DNA of 64,000 nt, taken from NCBI GenBank assembly GCA_000016765.1, contig CP000699.1, forward strand, positions 248,001-312,000, written 5' to 3'. Below the pieces are notes generated by a model. It saw only the letters and a list, made by a program, of their open reading frames with translations, was not told where the DNA came from and did no database searches. The position numbers were made by a program, and so were the translations under genes. This document shows, piece by piece, positions 26,215 through 38,161 of this stretch. This DNA comes from Rhizorhabdus wittichii RW1 (GTDB taxonomy: Bacteria > Pseudomonadota > Alphaproteobacteria > Sphingomonadales > Sphingomonadaceae). The stretch's first letter is position 1; the number at the start of each line of letters is the position of its first letter.

Positions 26215-29200
26215 TCATTCGGCGGCGACGTTGGCGGCGGCGAGGCGCTCGGCCTCAAGCTGCTGCAACGCCCGCCGATAGTCGCGCGGCATGACCTTCA
26301 CGAAGCGCGACAGCGTGGTGTCCCAATCCTCCAGCAACGCGGCGGCCTGATCGCTGCCGGTGTGGAGATGATGCCGTTCGAGCAGGATGCGCAGCCGCGC
26401 CGCGTCATGGCGGAGCATGTCGCCCATGCCATAGTCGTGGACGCTGGCGGCGCGCTGGTGCGGGCGGCCCTCCTCGACGTCGGCGTCGGCGGCGGGATCG
26501 ATCGGCTCGACGTCGACCATCGCCAGGTTGCAGCGCTGGCGGAACAGCCCGTCGGCGTCGTGGACATAGGCGATGCCGCCCGACATGCCCGCCGCGAAGT
26601 TGCGCCCGGTGCGGCCGAGCACGGCGACCACGCCGCCGGTCATATATTCGCAGCCATGGTCGCCGGTGCCCTCGACCACCGCGATCGCGCCCGAGTTGCG
26701 GACCGCGAAGCGCTCGCCCGCGACGCCCTGGAAATAGGCCTCGCCCGCGATCGCGCCGTAGAGCACGGTGTTGCCGACGATGATGTTCTCCAGCGGATCG
26801 CGGTCGACCCCGGCCGGCTGGCGGACGATCACGCGGCCGCCCGACAGGCCCTTGCCGACATAGTCGTTGCCGTCGCCGGTCAGCTCCAGGGTGACGCCGT
26901 GCGCCAGGAAGGCGCCGAAGCTCTGCCCCGCGACGCCGGTCAGGCGGACGGTGATGCTGTTCTCCGGCAGGCCCTCATGGCCGTGGCGCTTCGCAACCTC
27001 GCCCGACAGCATCGCGCCGACGGTGCGGTTGACGTTGGCGACGGGCCGCTCGATCACCACCGGCTCGCCCTGTTCGAGCGCCGGCATCGCGGCGGCGATC
27101 AGGTGGTTGTCGAGCGCGGCGTCGAGGCCGTGGTCCTGGAACTGCGAGTGGTGGAGCGTGTTGCCCATCGCCGGCGGCGCCTGGTGGAGCAGGCGGCCGA
27201 GGTCGACGCCGTGCGCCTTCCAATGGTCGAGCGCCGGACGCATGTCGATCCGGTCGACCCGGCCGACCATCTCCTCTATCGTGCGGAAGCCCATCTCCGC
27301 CATGATCTGGCGCAGCTCCTCCGCGACGAAGAAGAAATAGTTGATCACATGCTCGGGCTGGCCGGTGAAGCGCGCGCGCAGCACCGGGTCCTGGGTGGCG
27401 ACGCCGACCGGGCAGGTGTTGAGATGGCATTTGCGCATCATGATGCAGCCGGCGGCGATCAGCGGCGCGGTGGCGAAGCCGAACTCGTCGGCCCCCAGCA
27501 GCGCGCCGATCGCGACGTCGCGGCCGGTGCGCAGCCCGCCGTCGACCTGCACCGCGATGCGGCTCCTGAGGCCGTTGAGCAGCAGCGTCTGCTGGGTCTC
27601 GGCGAGGCCGATCTCCCACGGGCTGCCGGCATGGGTGAGCGAGGTGAGCGGGGAGGCGCCGGTGCCGCCCTCATAGCCGGAGATGGTGACATGGTCGGCG
27701 CGCGCCTTGGAGACGCCGGCCGCGACCGTGCCGACGCCGACCTCCGACACCAGCTTCACCGAGATGCGGGCGCCGGTGTTGACGTTCTTGAGGTCGTGGA
27801 TGAGCTGCGCCAGGTCCTCGATCGAATAGATGTCGTGGTGCGGCGGCGGCGAGATCAGGCCGACGCCGGGCGTCGAATGGCGGACGCGGGCGATGTTCTT
27901 GTCGACCTTGTCGCCGGGCAGCTGGCCGCCTTCGCCGGGCTTCGCGCCCTGCGCCATCTTGATCTGGATGTCGTCGGCGTTGACCAGATATTCGGCGGTG
28001 ACGCCGAACCGGCCCGAGGCGACCTGCTTGATCGCCGAGCGCATCGAGTCGCCGTTGGGCAGCGGCTTGAAGCGATCGGCTTCCTCGCCGCCCTCGCCGG
28101 TGTTCGAACGGCCGCCGATGCGGTTCATCGCCATCGCCAGCGTGGTGTGCGCCTCGCGCGAGATCGAGCCGAAGCTCATCGCCCCGGTGGCGAAGCGCCT
28201 GACGATCTCGGAGGCCGGTTCGACCTCGTCGATCGACAGCGGCCGGTCGGCCTTCTTCAGCGTCATCAGGCCACGAATCGTCAGCAGCCGGGCGTTCTGC
28301 TCGTTGATCGAGCGGGCGAACGCCTCGTAGCGCTCCTTGCTGTTGCCGCGCACCGCATGCTGGAGCGCCGAGACGCTCTCGGGCGTCCAGGCATGCTCCT
28401 CGCCGCGGATGCGGTAGCCATAGACGCCGCCGACATCGAGCATGTTGCGGTAGATCGGGTTGTCGCCATAGGCGGCGGCGTGGCGGCGGACGGTCTCCTC
28501 GGCGAGCTCGGCCAGGCCGATGCCCTCGATCGTCGTCGCGGTGCCGGTGAAATATTTGTCGACGAAGGCCGAGGACAGGCCGATCGCGTCGAAGATCTGC
28601 GCGCCGCAATAGCTCTGATAGGTCGAGATGCCCATCTTGGACATGACCTTGAGGATGCCCTTGCCGATCGCCTTGATGTAGTTCTTCTGCACCCCGTTGG
28701 GCGACAGCGGCAGCTCCTGGCGGACGCGGATCTCCTCCAGCGTGTCGAAGGCGAGCCAGGGGTTGATCGCCTCCGCGCCATAGCCCGCGAGCACGCAGAA
28801 ATGATGGACCTCGCGCGCCTCGCCGGTCTCGACGACGAGGCCGGTCTGCATGCGCAGCCCCTGCTTGACGAGATGATGGTGGACGGCGGCGGTGGCGAGC
28901 AGCGCGGGCATCGCGATCCGGTCGGCGCTCTGGGCGCGGTCGGACAGGATCAGGATGTTCTTGTCGGCGAGCACCGCCTCGGTCGCCGCCCAGCACATCT
29001 CCTTGAGCGCCATGGCGAGGCCGTCGGCCCCGGTCGCGGCATCCCAGGTGATGTCGATCGTCTCGGTGCGGAAGGCGCCGTCGAGCTGCTCCTCGGCCGA
29101 ACGGATGCGGGTCAGGTCGCGGTTGGTGAGGATCGGCTGGTCGACCTCCAGCCGCTTGTGGGTGCCGGCCTCGCGGCCGAGCAGGTTCGGGCGCGGGCCG

Positions 29201-30867
29201 ATCATCGACACCAGCGACATCACCAACTCCTCGCGGATCGGGTCGATCGGCGGGTTGGTGACCTGCGCGAAATTCTGCTTGAAATAGTCGTAGAGCAGGC
29301 GCGGCCGGGCCGAGAGCACGGCGATCGGCGTGTCGGTGCCCATCGATCCGATCGGGTCCTCGCCGGCGCGGGCCATCGGTTCGAGGAATCGGGCGATGTC
29401 CTCCTGCGAATAGCCGAACGCCTGCTGGCGATCGAGCAGCGCCTGCGGGTCGTTGGGCAAAGCGGGGGTGGCGGTCCCGTCGTCGGTCGCCAGCACCTCG
29501 AGGTCCTTGAGCTTGTACTGGTTGGCCTCGAGCCACTTGGCGTAGGGCTCGGCCTCGGCGAGGCTGGCCTTGATCTCCTCGTCCTCGATGATCCGGCCCT
29601 GCTCCATGTCGATCAGCAGCATCTTGCCGGGCTGGAGGCGCCACTTGCGGACGATCTTCTCCTCGGGAACCGGCAGCACGCCCGATTCCGACGCCATGAT
29701 CACATGGTCGTCGTCGGTGACGAGGAAGCGGGCGGGGCGCAGGCCGTTGCGGTCGAGCGTCGCGCCGATCTGGCGGCCGTCGGTGAAGGCGACGGCGGCG
29801 GGGCCGTCCCACGGCTCCATCAGCGCGGCGTGATATTCGTAGAAGGCCTTGCGCGCCGGGTCCATCAGCGGGTTGCCGGCCCAGGCTTCCGGGATCAGCA
29901 TCATCACCGCATGCGCCAGCGAATAGCCGCCGGCGACGAGCAGCTCCAACGCATTGTCGAGGCAGGCGGTGTCCGACTGGCCGTGCGGGATGATCGGCCA
30001 GATCTTGTCGAGATCGGCGCCGATCAGGTCGGACTCCATCGTCCGGCGGCGCGCGTTCATCCAGTTGACGTTGCCGCGCACCGTGTTGATCTCGCCGTTG
30101 TGGGCGATGAAGCGGTAGGGGTGCGCCAGCTTCCAGCTCGGGAAGGTGTTGGTCGAGAAGCGCTGGTGGACCAGCGCGATCGCCGAGGTGGTCAGCGGAT
30201 CGGACAGGTCCTTGTAGAAGCTGCCGACCTGGCCCGCGAGCAGCAGCCCCTTGTAGACCACGGTGCGGGTCGAGAAGGACGGCATGTAGAGATCGGTCAG
30301 GCCCGGCAGGTCATGCTTGCGGGCGAGGGCTTCGAGCGGGTTCTGGGTCTGCTTGCGGATGACGAGCAGCTTGCGCTCGAACGCATCCTGGTCGGCGCAG
30401 TCGCCGCCGCGGCCGATGATCGCCTGGCGGATCACCGGCATCTCGTCGAGCACCGCCTGGCCGAGGCCGGCGGTGTCGACCGGAACGTCGCGCCAGCCGA
30501 TCAGATGCTGGCCTTCCTTGGCGATGAACTTCTCGAAATTGCCGACCGCCAGGTCGCGCGCGGCGGCGTCGCGCGGCAGGAAGCACATGGCGACGCCATA
30601 GTCGCCGGGGGCGGGCAGGGCGACGCCGATGCCGGCGGCCCAGGCGCGCAGCAGCGCGTCGGGAATCTGGATCAGGATGCCGGCGCCGTCGCCGAGCAGC
30701 GGATCGGCGCCGACCGCGCCGCGATGGTCGATCTTGAGCAGGATCTCGAGGCCGCGCTGGACGATCGCGTTGGATTTCTCGCCACGGATGTTGGCGATGA
30801 AGCCGACGCCGCAGGCGTCATGCTCGTTGCGGCTATCGTACAGACCCTGATTGTGCGGATAGGCCAT
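26215..30867 (-). CDS. gltB: Glutamate synthase large subunit
   Basis: 1550 residues, the normal GltB size. The mature N-terminal nucleophile Cys is in [10 protein letters not shown] (class II glutamine amidotransferase). The central and FMN domains follow, with the 3Fe-4S cluster Cys pattern C-x5-C-x4-C in [15 protein letters not shown], and the C-terminal beta-helix (GxxG repeats such as [21 protein letters not shown]). The ATG at 30867 places the nucleophile about 20 residues in, as expected for a short propeptide. An ATG at 30969 would add 34 residues without family resemblance. Confidence 0.97.
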   Translation of the reverse strand: MAYPHNQGLYDSRNEHDACGVGFIANIRGEKSNAIVQRGLEILLKIDHRGAVGADPLLGDGAGILIQIPDALLRAWAAGIGVALPAPGDYGVAMCFLPRDAAARDLAVGNFEKFIAKEGQHLIGWRDVPVDTAGLGQAVLDEMPVIRQAIIGRGGDCADQDAFERKLLVIRKQTQNPLEALARKHDLPGLTDLYMPSFSTRTVVYKGLLLAGQVGSFYKDLSDPLTTSAIALVHQRFSTNTFPSWKLAHPYRFIAHNGEINTVRGNVNWMNARRRTMESDLIGADLDKIWPIIPHGQSDTACLDNALELLVAGGYSLAHAVMMLIPEAWAGNPLMDPARKAFYEYHAALMEPWDGPAAVAFTDGRQIGATLDRNGLRPARFLVTDDDHVIMASESGVLPVPEEKIVRKWRLQPGKMLLIDMEQGRIIEDEEIKASLAEAEPYAKWLEANQYKLKDLEVLATDDGTATPALPNDPQALLDRQQAFGYSQEDIARFLEPMARAGEDPIGSMGTDTPIAVLSARPRLLYDYFKQNFAQVTNPPIDPIREELVMSLVSMIGPRPNLLGREAGTHKRLEVDQPILTNRDLTRIRSAEEQLDGAFRTETIDITWDAATGADGLAMALKEMCWAATEAVLADKNILILSDRAQSADRIAMPALLATAAVHHHLVKQGLRMQTGLVVETGEAREVHHFCVLAGYGAEAINPWLAFDTLEEIRVRQELPLSPNGVQKNYIKAIGKGILKVMSKMGISTYQSYCGAQIFDAIGLSSAFVDKYFTGTATTIEGIGLAELAEETVRRHAAAYGDNPIYRNMLDVGGVYGYRIRGEEHAWTPESVSALQHAVRGNSKERYEAFARSINEQNARLLTIRGLMTLKKADRPLSIDEVEPASEIVRRFATGAMSFGSISREAHTTLAMAMNRIGGRSNTGEGGEEADRFKPLPNGDSMRSAIKQVASGRFGVTAEYLVNADDIQIKMAQGAKPGEGGQLPGDKVDKNIARVRHSTPGVGLISPPPHHDIYSIEDLAQLIHDLKNVNTGARISVKLVSEVGVGTVAAGVSKARADHVTISGYEGGTGASPLTSLTHAGSPWEIGLAETQQTLLLNGLRSRIAVQVDGGLRTGRDVAIGALLGADEFGFATAPLIAAGCIMMRKCHLNTCPVGVATQDPVLRARFTGQPEHVINYFFFVAEELRQIMAEMGFRTIEEMVGRVDRIDMRPALDHWKAHGVDLGRLLHQAPPAMGNTLHHSQFQDHGLDAALDNHLIAAAMPALEQGEPVVIERPVANVNRTVGAMLSGEVAKRHGHEGLPENSITVRLTGVAGQSFGAFLAHGVTLELTGDGNDYVGKGLSGGRVIVRQPAGVDRDPLENIIVGNTVLYGAIAGEAYFQGVAGERFAVRNSGAIAVVEGTGDHGCEYMTGGVVAVLGRTGRNFAAGMSGGIAYVHDADGLFRQRCNLAMVDVEPIDPAADADVEEGRPHQRAASVHDYGMGDMLRHDAARLRILLERHHLHTGSDQAAALLEDWDTTLSRFVKVMPRDYRRALQQLEAERLAAANVAAE

Positions 30868-31134
30868 CCGGCATGCTGCTCCCTTGGGCCCGATCGCGCG
30901 GGCGTTTCGGCCGTGCCTATACAGGGATGATATCCCGAGTGAACCCTCCAAAATCACATGGCCTTGCAAACTAATCTTTCAGTGATGGCTCTCCACGCGA
31001 TAATTTCCCGTTTTTCCGCCGATCCGTGCAAAATAGGGTGATTTCCGGAACGGGCGCCCATCCGTATAGTCCCCAATGTCGGAACGGCCCGTCCGCACCT
31101 AGCAATCTTCCGGAGGACGAGACGGAGACCTGCG

Positions 31135-31917
31135 GTGAAGAACATCCTGTTGCTGGTGCATGACGACGAAGGGCAGGAGGCGCGATTCCAGGCGGCGCTC
31201 GACGTCACCCGCGCGCTCGAAGGCCATCTCACCTGCGTCGACGTGGTCGTGCCGCCGCAGGCGCCGGCCGAGCTGTGGGACGGCGGTGCCGGAAGCGCGC
31301 TGCTGATGGCCGAGGAGCGCCAGCGCGAGGCCGCGAACCGCGCGACGCTGGAGCAGCGCCTGGCGAAGGAGGACGTCTCCTGGAGTTGGGTCGACATGGT
31401 CGGAGAACCCGGACGATGCCTGCGCGGCGCGGCGGCGATCGCCGACCTGATCGTGGTCGACCGCGATCCGCACGGCGCCGTCGCCGGACTGGTGCTGGAG
31501 AGCGGGCCGCCGGTCCTGGCCGTCCCCGACCGGGCGCGGGGCATCGCTTTGGGCGGCCGCGCGCTGATCGCCTGGGACGGCTCGCCCGAGGCCGAGGCGG
31601 CGCTGCGCGCGGCGGTGCCGCTGCTCGGGCTGGCCGAGCAGGTGATGATCCTGCAGGTCGACGACGGATCGATCCGCATCCCGGCGGGCGAGGCGGCGAG
31701 CTTCCTGTCGCGGCATGGCATCCACCCACTCGTCATCCTCGAAAAGGCGACGAAGGGCCGGGCGGAGGCGAACATCCTTGCCGCGATCGCCGGGCAGCGG
31801 GCGGACTATCTGGTGATGGGCGGCTTCGGCCGGTCGCGCCTCGTCGAGGCGCTGTTCGGCGGGGTTTCGCGCAGCCTGCTCTCGAAAAGCCCGGTGCCGC
31901 TGTTCATGGCGCACTGA
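31135..31917 (+). CDS. Universal stress protein with two UspA domains
   Basis: 260 residues, two tandem Usp domains. Half 1 ([11 protein letters not shown] to about 135) is degenerate, with ADLIVVDRD. Half 2 ([19 protein letters not shown]) keeps the ATP-binding-type loop [25 protein letters not shown]. The start is GTG at 31135, with ggagacc 6-12 nt upstream. The gene lies 71 nt before fixL, and universal stress proteins are often controlled by oxygen regulators in proteobacteria, so a link with the FixLJ pair downstream is reasonable but inferred. Confidence 0.9.
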   Translation: MKNILLLVHDDEGQEARFQAALDVTRALEGHLTCVDVVVPPQAPAELWDGGAGSALLMAEERQREAANRATLEQRLAKEDVSWSWVDMVGEPGRCLRGAAAIADLIVVDRDPHGAVAGLVLESGPPVLAVPDRARGIALGGRALIAWDGSPEAEAALRAAVPLLGLAEQVMILQVDDGSIRIPAGEAASFLSRHGIHPLVILEKATKGRAEANILAAIAGQRADYLVMGGFGRSRLVEALFGGVSRSLLSKSPVPLFMAH

Positions 31918-31988
31918 GGCGGGTCGTTTCGCGCCTTGCGGCCGGCCGGCTTGCGCTTATGGTCGGCGCCGTGCGGATCCGAGGAAAG

Positions 31989-33854
31989 ATGTCGATGGGC
32001 AGGACCATCCCGGCCGTTCTCCTCGCCCTGGCGGCGGTGGGCGTCGCCGCCCTGGTCCAGGTCGAGCTGGCGATGTCGACCGGCGCGGCGGGCGACTATC
32101 TGCCGCTGATCGTCGCGATGCTGGTCGCGGGCCTGACCGGCGGCAGCGCCGCGGCGGCGATCGCGGCGGTCGCGGCGACCGGCTTCGTCGTGCTGCAGGG
32201 GAAGGGCGCGCCGCTCGATCATGCGCGCGCCGCCGACCTCGCCGGCTTCCTCCTGGTCGCGGCGGTGATCGTCGGGCTGTCGCGCTCGGTCGAGCGGACG
32301 CGGCGCCGGCTCGCCCAGGACAAGCTGGAGGGCTATCGCCGCGCGGTCGCGGCGAGCGAGACCGCCGACGAGCTCAACCTGCTGATCGACGGCGCGACGG
32401 ACCATGCGATCTACATGCTCGACCCCGACGGCCGGGTGACGATCTGGAACAAGGGCGCCGAGCGGCTGATGGGCTGGAGCGAGGCCGAGGCGGTCGGGCA
32501 GCCGATCGCCTTCTTCTATCCGCCCGAGGCGGTGGCGGCGGGCAAGCCGGCGGCGGACCTCGACCGCGCCCGGCAGGAGGGCCGCTTCGAGGAGGAGGAA
32601 TGGCGCATCCGCAAGGACGGATCGCAATTCCTGGCGCATATGTCGCTGACCGCGCTCTATGACGAGCATCGCCAGCTGCGCGGCTTCGGCAAGGTGATCC
32701 GCGACGTGACCGAGCAGCGCGCGGTCGAGCGGCAGCTCCGCTCCAGCGCCGGGCAGATGCGATCGATCCTCTCGACCGTTCCCGACGCGATGGTGGTGAT
32801 CGACGCGCGCGGCCTGATCATCTCGTTCAGCGCCGCCGCCGAGCGGCTGTTCGGCTATGCGGAGGCGGAGATGCTGGGCAGCAACGTCAGCCGGTTGATG
32901 CCGTCGCCCTATCGCGAGCGGCACGATTCCTATCTCGACCGCTATGCGCGCACCGGCGAGCGCCACATCATCGGCATCGGCCGCAAGGTGATCGGCCAGA
33001 AGCGCGACGGATCGACCTTCCCGATGGAATTGTCGGTCGGCGAGGCCGAGGCCGGGGGCGAGCCGGTCTTCACCGGCTTCATCCGCGACCTCAGCGAGGC
33101 GGTGCGGATGGAGGAGCGGATCGAGGACCTGCGGTCGGACCTGATCCATGTCGCGCGGGTCAGCGCGATGGGGACGATGGCGTCGACGCTGGCGCATGAG
33201 CTCAACCAGCCGATCACCGCGGTGGTCAACTATGTCGAGACGGTCCGCGACATGCTCGTGGAGCCGAAGGCCGGGGACCTGCCCGTCATCCGCGAGGCGC
33301 TGGCGGAAAGCGCGAGCGAGGCGATGCGCGCCGGGCAGATCGTCCGGCGGCTGCGCGAATATGTCGCCCGGGGCGATGTCGAGAAGACCGTCGAGGACCT
33401 GCCGGCGCTGATCGACGTCGCCGCCAAGCTGGGCCTGATCGGCGCGCAGGAACGCGGCGTCGAGCTGCGCTTCGACGTCGATCCGCTGGCCGGGCCGGTG
33501 CTGGTCGACCGGGTCCAGATCCAGCAGGTGCTGATCAACCTGATGCGCAACGCGATCGAGGCGATGGCCGACAGCCCGGTCCGCCTGCTGCGGATCGAGA
33601 CGCGCAGGGAAGGCGACGGCATGGTGCGCGTGACCGTCGCCGACAGCGGGCACGGCGTCGCGCCGGAGATCGAGGCAGGCCTGTTCAGCGCCTTCAACAG
33701 CACCAAGGCGGGCGGAATGGGGCTGGGCCTGTCGATCTGCCGGACGATCGTCGAGGCCAATGGCGGCCGGATCACCTATGAACGCGATCCCGGCGGCGGA
33801 TCGCGCTTTCACTTCACCCTGTTGGGCTTCACGCCGGAGGACGAGCATGGATGA
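31989..33854 (+). CDS. fixL: Oxygen-sensing heme-PAS histidine kinase FixL
   Basis: 621 residues. Four N-terminal hydrophobic stretches (up to about residue 97) are followed by PAS 1 (about 130-245), PAS 2 (about 255-370), a HisKA domain with His403 (LAHELNQP) and an ATPase ([23 protein letters not shown]). PAS 2 carries the residues known from Bradyrhizobium FixL in the same spacing: proximal heme His (here His312 in RHDSY), Arg318, His326 and the oxygen-contacting Arg332 (HIIGIGR). Heme-based O2 sensing is therefore well supported. The start could also be ATG 31995, which is better spaced from gagga. Its stop overlaps fixJ. Confidence 0.94.
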   Translation: MSMGRTIPAVLLALAAVGVAALVQVELAMSTGAAGDYLPLIVAMLVAGLTGGSAAAAIAAVAATGFVVLQGKGAPLDHARAADLAGFLLVAAVIVGLSRSVERTRRRLAQDKLEGYRRAVAASETADELNLLIDGATDHAIYMLDPDGRVTIWNKGAERLMGWSEAEAVGQPIAFFYPPEAVAAGKPAADLDRARQEGRFEEEEWRIRKDGSQFLAHMSLTALYDEHRQLRGFGKVIRDVTEQRAVERQLRSSAGQMRSILSTVPDAMVVIDARGLIISFSAAAERLFGYAEAEMLGSNVSRLMPSPYRERHDSYLDRYARTGERHIIGIGRKVIGQKRDGSTFPMELSVGEAEAGGEPVFTGFIRDLSEAVRMEERIEDLRSDLIHVARVSAMGTMASTLAHELNQPITAVVNYVETVRDMLVEPKAGDLPVIREALAESASEAMRAGQIVRRLREYVARGDVEKTVEDLPALIDVAAKLGLIGAQERGVELRFDVDPLAGPVLVDRVQIQQVLINLMRNAIEAMADSPVRLLRIETRREGDGMVRVTVADSGHGVAPEIEAGLFSAFNSTKAGGMGLGLSICRTIVEANGGRITYERDPGGGSRFHFTLLGFTPEDEHG

Positions 33855-34458
33855 CACGCGGCTGGTGCATATCGTCGACGACGAGGAGGCGATCCGCCGA
33901 TCGACGCGCTTCATGCTGACGACGGTGGGCTATGCCGTCGAATGCTGGGAGTCGGGCACCGCCTTCCTGAAGGCCGTCCGCCATGCCGCGCCGGGCTGCA
34001 TCCTGCTCGACGTGCGCATGCCCGAGATGGACGGGCTGCAGGTCCAGCAGCAGCTCAACGAGCGCGGCGTCACCATGCCGGTGATCATCCTGACCGGCCA
34101 TGGCGACATCTCGACCGCGGTGCAGGCGATGAAGGCCGGCGCGGTCGACTTCATCGAGAAGCCGTTCGAGAGGACGGCGCTGCTGGCGGCGATCGAGGCG
34201 GCGCATGCGCGCCTCGGCCGGCAGGCGGACGAGGCGGCGCGCGGCGCCGAGGCACAGGTCATGCTGGCCAAGCTGACGGCGCGCGAGCGCGAGGTGCTCG
34301 ACGGGCTGGCGCGGGGCCTGCCCAACAAGACGATCGCCTATGACCTCGCCATCTCCTCGCGCACCGTCGAGGTGCATCGCGCGAACCTGATGACCAAGCT
34401 GGGCGTCAAGAGCCTGTCCGACGCGTTGCGGATCGCCTTCGCCGCCGGGCTCGGATAG
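33847..34458 (+). CDS. fixJ: Response regulator FixJ
   Basis: 203 residues: receiver domain (Asp55 in [11 protein letters not shown], Lys in IEKPF) and a LuxR/NarL-type helix-turn-helix ([36 protein letters not shown]). It overlaps fixL by 8 nt, the standard two-component arrangement. FixJ normally activates fixK and through it high-affinity oxidase genes. Neither fixK nor fixNOPQ is in the window, so the targets lie elsewhere or are local (uspA-type gene, catalase). Confidence 0.94.
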   Translation: MDDTRLVHIVDDEEAIRRSTRFMLTTVGYAVECWESGTAFLKAVRHAAPGCILLDVRMPEMDGLQVQQQLNERGVTMPVIILTGHGDISTAVQAMKAGAVDFIEKPFERTALLAAIEAAHARLGRQADEAARGAEAQVMLAKLTAREREVLDGLARGLPNKTIAYDLAISSRTVEVHRANLMTKLGVKSLSDALRIAFAAGLG

Positions 34459-34570
34459 ATCGAGGGAGGCGATCACTGTCGCCGGATCGATCAATTGTAC
34501 CGTGGGAGGATAATGGCTTAGCCCTGCTGCATCCGTTGCAAATGATGACCGAGTGGAAGGAGTGATCGAC

Positions 34571-36085
34571 ATGTCCGACAATCCGCAGAATGCCGGCAAG
34601 TGCCCGGTGACCCATCTGACGACGGCCTTCGGCGCGCCCGTGGTCGACAACCAGAACAGCCTGACCGCCGGCCCGCGCGGGCCGCTGCTGATGCAGGACG
34701 TCTGGCTGCTCGAGAAGCTCGCCAACCTCAACCGCGAGGTCATTCCCGAGCGGCGCATGCACGCCAAGGGGTCGGGCGCGTTCGGCACCTTCACCGTCAC
34801 CCATGACATCAGCCGCTACACCCGCGCCGACATCTTCTCGCAGGTCGGCAAGAAGACCGAGATGTTCGCCCGCTTCACCACCGTCGCCGGCGAGCGCGGC
34901 GCGGCCGACGCCGAGCGCGACATCCGCGGCTTCGCGCTGAAATTCTACACCGAGGAGGGCAATTGGGACCTGGTCGGCAACAACACGCCGGTCTTCTTCC
35001 TGCGCGACTCCCGCAAATTCCCCGATCTCAACAAGGCGGTGAAGCGCGATCCGCGCACCAACATGCGCTCCGCCACCAACAACTGGGATTTCTGGACGCT
35101 GCTGCCCGAGGCGCTGCACCAGGTGACGATCGTGATGTCGGACCGCGGCATCCCGAAGAGCTACCGCCACATGCACGGCTTCGGATCGCACACCTACAGC
35201 TTCTACAACGACGCGGGCGAGCGTTTCTGGGTGAAGTTCCACTTCCGGACGCAGCAGGGCATCGACAACCTGACCGACGCCGAGGCGGCGGCCGTCGTCG
35301 CCGGCGACCGCGAGAGCAACCAGCGCGACCTCTACGAGGCGATCGAGCGCGGCGATTTCCCGAAATGGACGATGTTCATCCAGGTGATGCCGGAGAAGGA
35401 CGCCGAGACCTATCACGTCCACCCGTTCGACCTCACCAAGGTCTGGTACAAGTCGGACTATCCGCTGATCGAGGTCGGCGAGTTCGAGCTCAACCGCAAC
35501 CCGGAGAATTTCTTCCAGGACGTCGAGCAGAGCGCCTTCGCGCCGTCGAACCTGGTGCCCGGCATCGGCGTGTCGCCCGACAAGATGCTCCAGTCGCGGC
35601 TGTTCGCCTATGCCGACGCGCAGCGCTACCGGCTCGGCGTCAACTATCACCAAATTCCGGTCAACGCTGCGCGCTGCCCGGTGTTCAGCAACCATCGCGA
35701 CGGCCAGGGCCGGACCGACGGCAATTATGGCGGCCTGCCGCATTATCAGCCGAACAGCTTCGGCCAGTGGGTCGACCAGCCCGATTTCCGGGAGCCGCCG
35801 CTGAAGATCGACGGCAATGCCGACTTCTGGAACTTCCGCGAGGATGACGACGATTATTTCACCCAGCCGCGCAAGCTGTTCCAGTTGATGACGCCCGCCC
35901 AGCAACAGGTGCTGTTCGACAACACCGCCCGCGCGATGGGCGATGCGCCGGACTTCATCAAGCAGCGGCACATCGACAACTGCACCCGCTGCGACCCGGC
36001 CTATGGCGCCGGTGTCGCGAAGGCGCTGGGGATGTCGGCGAAGGCGCCCGGCGACCTGCCGGCCACGCCCGAACTGGCCGACTGA
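34571..36085 (+). CDS. katA: Monofunctional heme catalase
   Basis: 504 residues, a small-subunit catalase that disproportionates hydrogen peroxide. The distal His64 is in [12 protein letters not shown], the distal Asn in [11 protein letters not shown], and the proximal heme Tyr in [14 protein letters not shown] (canonical RLF.Y.D...RLG). NADPH-binding-type residues cannot be judged. The ATG at 71 nt-type positions upstream was not used: 34571 has aaggag 8 nt before it, whereas 34553 does not. The gene stands alone after fixLJ, 112 bp downstream, and ends at a clear hairpin terminator. Confidence 0.96.
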   Translation: MSDNPQNAGKCPVTHLTTAFGAPVVDNQNSLTAGPRGPLLMQDVWLLEKLANLNREVIPERRMHAKGSGAFGTFTVTHDISRYTRADIFSQVGKKTEMFARFTTVAGERGAADAERDIRGFALKFYTEEGNWDLVGNNTPVFFLRDSRKFPDLNKAVKRDPRTNMRSATNNWDFWTLLPEALHQVTIVMSDRGIPKSYRHMHGFGSHTYSFYNDAGERFWVKFHFRTQQGIDNLTDAEAAAVVAGDRESNQRDLYEAIERGDFPKWTMFIQVMPEKDAETYHVHPFDLTKVWYKSDYPLIEVGEFELNRNPENFFQDVEQSAFAPSNLVPGIGVSPDKMLQSRLFAYADAQRYRLGVNYHQIPVNAARCPVFSNHRDGQGRTDGNYGGLPHYQPNSFGQWVDQPDFREPPLKIDGNADFWNFREDDDDYFTQPRKLFQLMTPAQQQVLFDNTARAMGDAPDFIKQRHIDNCTRCDPAYGAGVAKALGMSAKAPGDLPATPELAD

Positions 36086-36125
36086 ACCGGCCGGGCTGCG
36101 CCATATCGGCCGCTTCGGCCGTCCG

Positions 36126-36154
36126 ACGGGGAAGGGCGTTGTCCTTCCCCGTTT
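36126..36154 (+). terminator. Terminator downstream of katA
   Basis: A perfect 10-bp stem acggggaagg/ccttccccgt with a 7-nt loop, then ttc. A second small hairpin (cggccg-ctt-cggccg, 36107-36121) lies just before it. The T tract is short. Confidence 0.65.
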
Positions 36155-36370
36155 CGATTCCGGCCCTTGCTTGCCTCCCTTGCTTGACAACGGCGCCCGG
36201 CGGGAGCAGGAGCGCCGCCCGTCGGCAGTTCCGCCGACAATCAGGAAAGCCAACCGACCAATGCCAAGCGACAGTAGTCGATTGCCCTTGCTGCTGACGG
36301 TCGCCGGCCGAGCCTGATTTTTTGTCAGTCTCGCCCCGGGTGCCGCCAGCGGCATCCGAAGAGGTGAGAC

Positions 36371-38119
36371 ATGAACTCAACGACCCCGATCGCCCGGGGT
36401 CTGCGTCCCTTCTCGCGCATGTTGCGCGTGACGGCGCCGAACCGGGCCGACATCATCGCCGTCCTGCTGCTCGCGGGACTGTCCATACTCGTCATCCGCG
36501 GCGCCGAAGGCATGGCCGAGCCGCTCGCGCGGCTGCGCAACGCGCCGGTGACGCTCGATCCGTGGAACCTGCCCGGCTATGCGCTGCGCACGACGCTGCG
36601 CATGTTCGCGGCGCTGTTCGCGTCGCTCGCCTTCACCCTGGCGATCGGCACGCTCGCGGCCCGCAGCCGGCGGGCCGAGCAGATCATCGTGCCCGCGCTC
36701 GATATCCTTCAGTCGGTGCCGATCCTCGGCTTCCTGACCTTCACCGTCACCTTCTTCATGGGCCTGTTCCCCGGGCGACAGCTCGGCGTCGAGCTGGCGT
36801 CGATCTTCGCGATCTTCACCAGCCAGGCGTGGAACATGGCGTTCAGCTTCTACCAGTCGCTGCGTTCGGTGCCGTCCGACCTGGAGGAGGTGTCGCGCGG
36901 CTTCGGCCTGTCGCCGCTGCGCCGCTTCCTGCGGCTGGAACTGCCCTTCGCGACCCCGGCGCTGGTCTGGAACGCGATGATGTCGATGTCGGGCGGCTGG
37001 TTCTTCGTGGTCGCGTCGGAGGCGATCACGGTGGGCAACACCTCGGTCACGCTGCCGGGCATCGGCTCCTGGCTCGCGCTCGCCATCGACCGGAGCGACT
37101 TCACCGGCGTCGCCTGGGCGGTCGGCGCGATGGCGGTCGTGATCCTGCTCTACGACCAGCTCGTCTTCCGGCCGGTGGTCGCCTGGGCCGATCGCTTCCG
37201 CTTCGAGCAGGTCGCGAGCACGGAACGCCCGCGCTCCTGGGCCTATGAGCTGTTCCGCCGCACCCGGCTGCTGCCGCTGCTGCTGATGCCGCTCGCCGGG
37301 CTCGGCCGGGCGCTGCTGATGCTCGATCCGGTCCGCGCCCCGCGGCCGGCCGGACGCGCCGAGGCGCGGCGCGGCGTGATCGGCGACAGGGTCTGGACCG
37401 CCGCGATCGCGATCGCCGTGCTGTTCGCCGCCTGGACGATCATCGGCTATGTCGGCCGGACATTGGACTGGGCGGAGGCCGCCGCCGTCTTCGGCCTGGC
37501 CTGCCTGACGATGCTGCGCGTGCTGGCGCTGATCGCCGTCGCCAGCCTGATCTGGGTCCCCGTGGGGGTATGGATCGGGCTCCGGCCGCAATGGGCCGAA
37601 CGGCTCCAGCCGGTGGCGCAGTTCCTCGCGGCCTTCCCGGCCAACGTCCTCTTTCCGTTCGCGGTGATCGCGATCGTCCGCTGGAAACTCGATCCCGACA
37701 TCTGGCTGTCGCCGTTGATGGTCATGGGGACGCAGTGGTACATATTGTTCAACGTCATCGCCGGCGCCAGCGCCATTCCGACCGACCTGCGCGAAGCGGC
37801 CGGCATGTTCGGCGTCAGGGGCTGGCAATGGTGGCGGCAGGTCGCCTTGCCCGGCATCTTCCCCTATTACGTCACCGGCGCGCTGACCGCGAGCGGAGGC
37901 TCGTGGAACGCCTCGATCGTCGCCGAGGCGGTGTCGTGGGGAGACGATCATCTCCACGCGTCGGGGCTGGGCGCCTTCATCGCCGATGCGACCGCGATCG
38001 GCGACTATCCCCGCGTCGCCCTGGGCATCGCGATGATGTCGCTCTTCGTCATCGCCTTCAACCGGCTGCTCTGGCGACCGCTCTACAGCTTCGCCGAGCG
38101 TCGCCTGCGCCTCGCCTGA
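36371..38119 (+). CDS. ABC permease, NitT/TauT type, two permease domains fused
   Basis: 582 residues containing two binding-protein-dependent permease domains in one chain. Domain 1 (about 70-290) has the EAA-type loop EEVSRGFGLSPLRRFLRLELPFATPAL, and domain 2 (about 340-575) has REAAGMFGVRGWQWWRQVALPGIFPYYVTGAL. Each has five to six membrane helices. Relatives import nitrate, sulfonates, taurine or thiamine precursors, usually as homodimers of single-domain permeases; a fusion makes an obligate pair. The ATPase follows at 38162. No binding protein gene is adjacent. Start ATG 36371 has gaggtgag just upstream. Confidence 0.9.
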   Translation: MNSTTPIARGLRPFSRMLRVTAPNRADIIAVLLLAGLSILVIRGAEGMAEPLARLRNAPVTLDPWNLPGYALRTTLRMFAALFASLAFTLAIGTLAARSRRAEQIIVPALDILQSVPILGFLTFTVTFFMGLFPGRQLGVELASIFAIFTSQAWNMAFSFYQSLRSVPSDLEEVSRGFGLSPLRRFLRLELPFATPALVWNAMMSMSGGWFFVVASEAITVGNTSVTLPGIGSWLALAIDRSDFTGVAWAVGAMAVVILLYDQLVFRPVVAWADRFRFEQVASTERPRSWAYELFRRTRLLPLLLMPLAGLGRALLMLDPVRAPRPAGRAEARRGVIGDRVWTAAIAIAVLFAAWTIIGYVGRTLDWAEAAAVFGLACLTMLRVLALIAVASLIWVPVGVWIGLRPQWAERLQPVAQFLAAFPANVLFPFAVIAIVRWKLDPDIWLSPLMVMGTQWYILFNVIAGASAIPTDLREAAGMFGVRGWQWWRQVALPGIFPYYVTGALTASGGSWNASIVAEAVSWGDDHLHASGLGAFIADATAIGDYPRVALGIAMMSLFVIAFNRLLWRPLYSFAERRLRLA

Positions 38120-38161
38120 TTCCCTTTCGACCCAGATTCCCTTTCAACAAGGAGCCTCGAT

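Noticed and set aside
30868-31134. Regulatory elements in the 267-bp gap between gltB and the UspA gene
   Set aside because: The region must hold divergent promoters, but no convincing -35/-10 pair, NtrC site or inverted repeat could be fixed by eye.
34459-34570. FixK/FNR-type box before the catalase gene
   Set aside because: A gatcaattg stretch is present, but the TTGA-N6-TCAA spacing is not met.
36086-36370. A further gene or leader in the 285-bp gap after katA
   Set aside because: Apart from the katA terminator hairpins, only short open frames without ribosome sites or conserved features were found.
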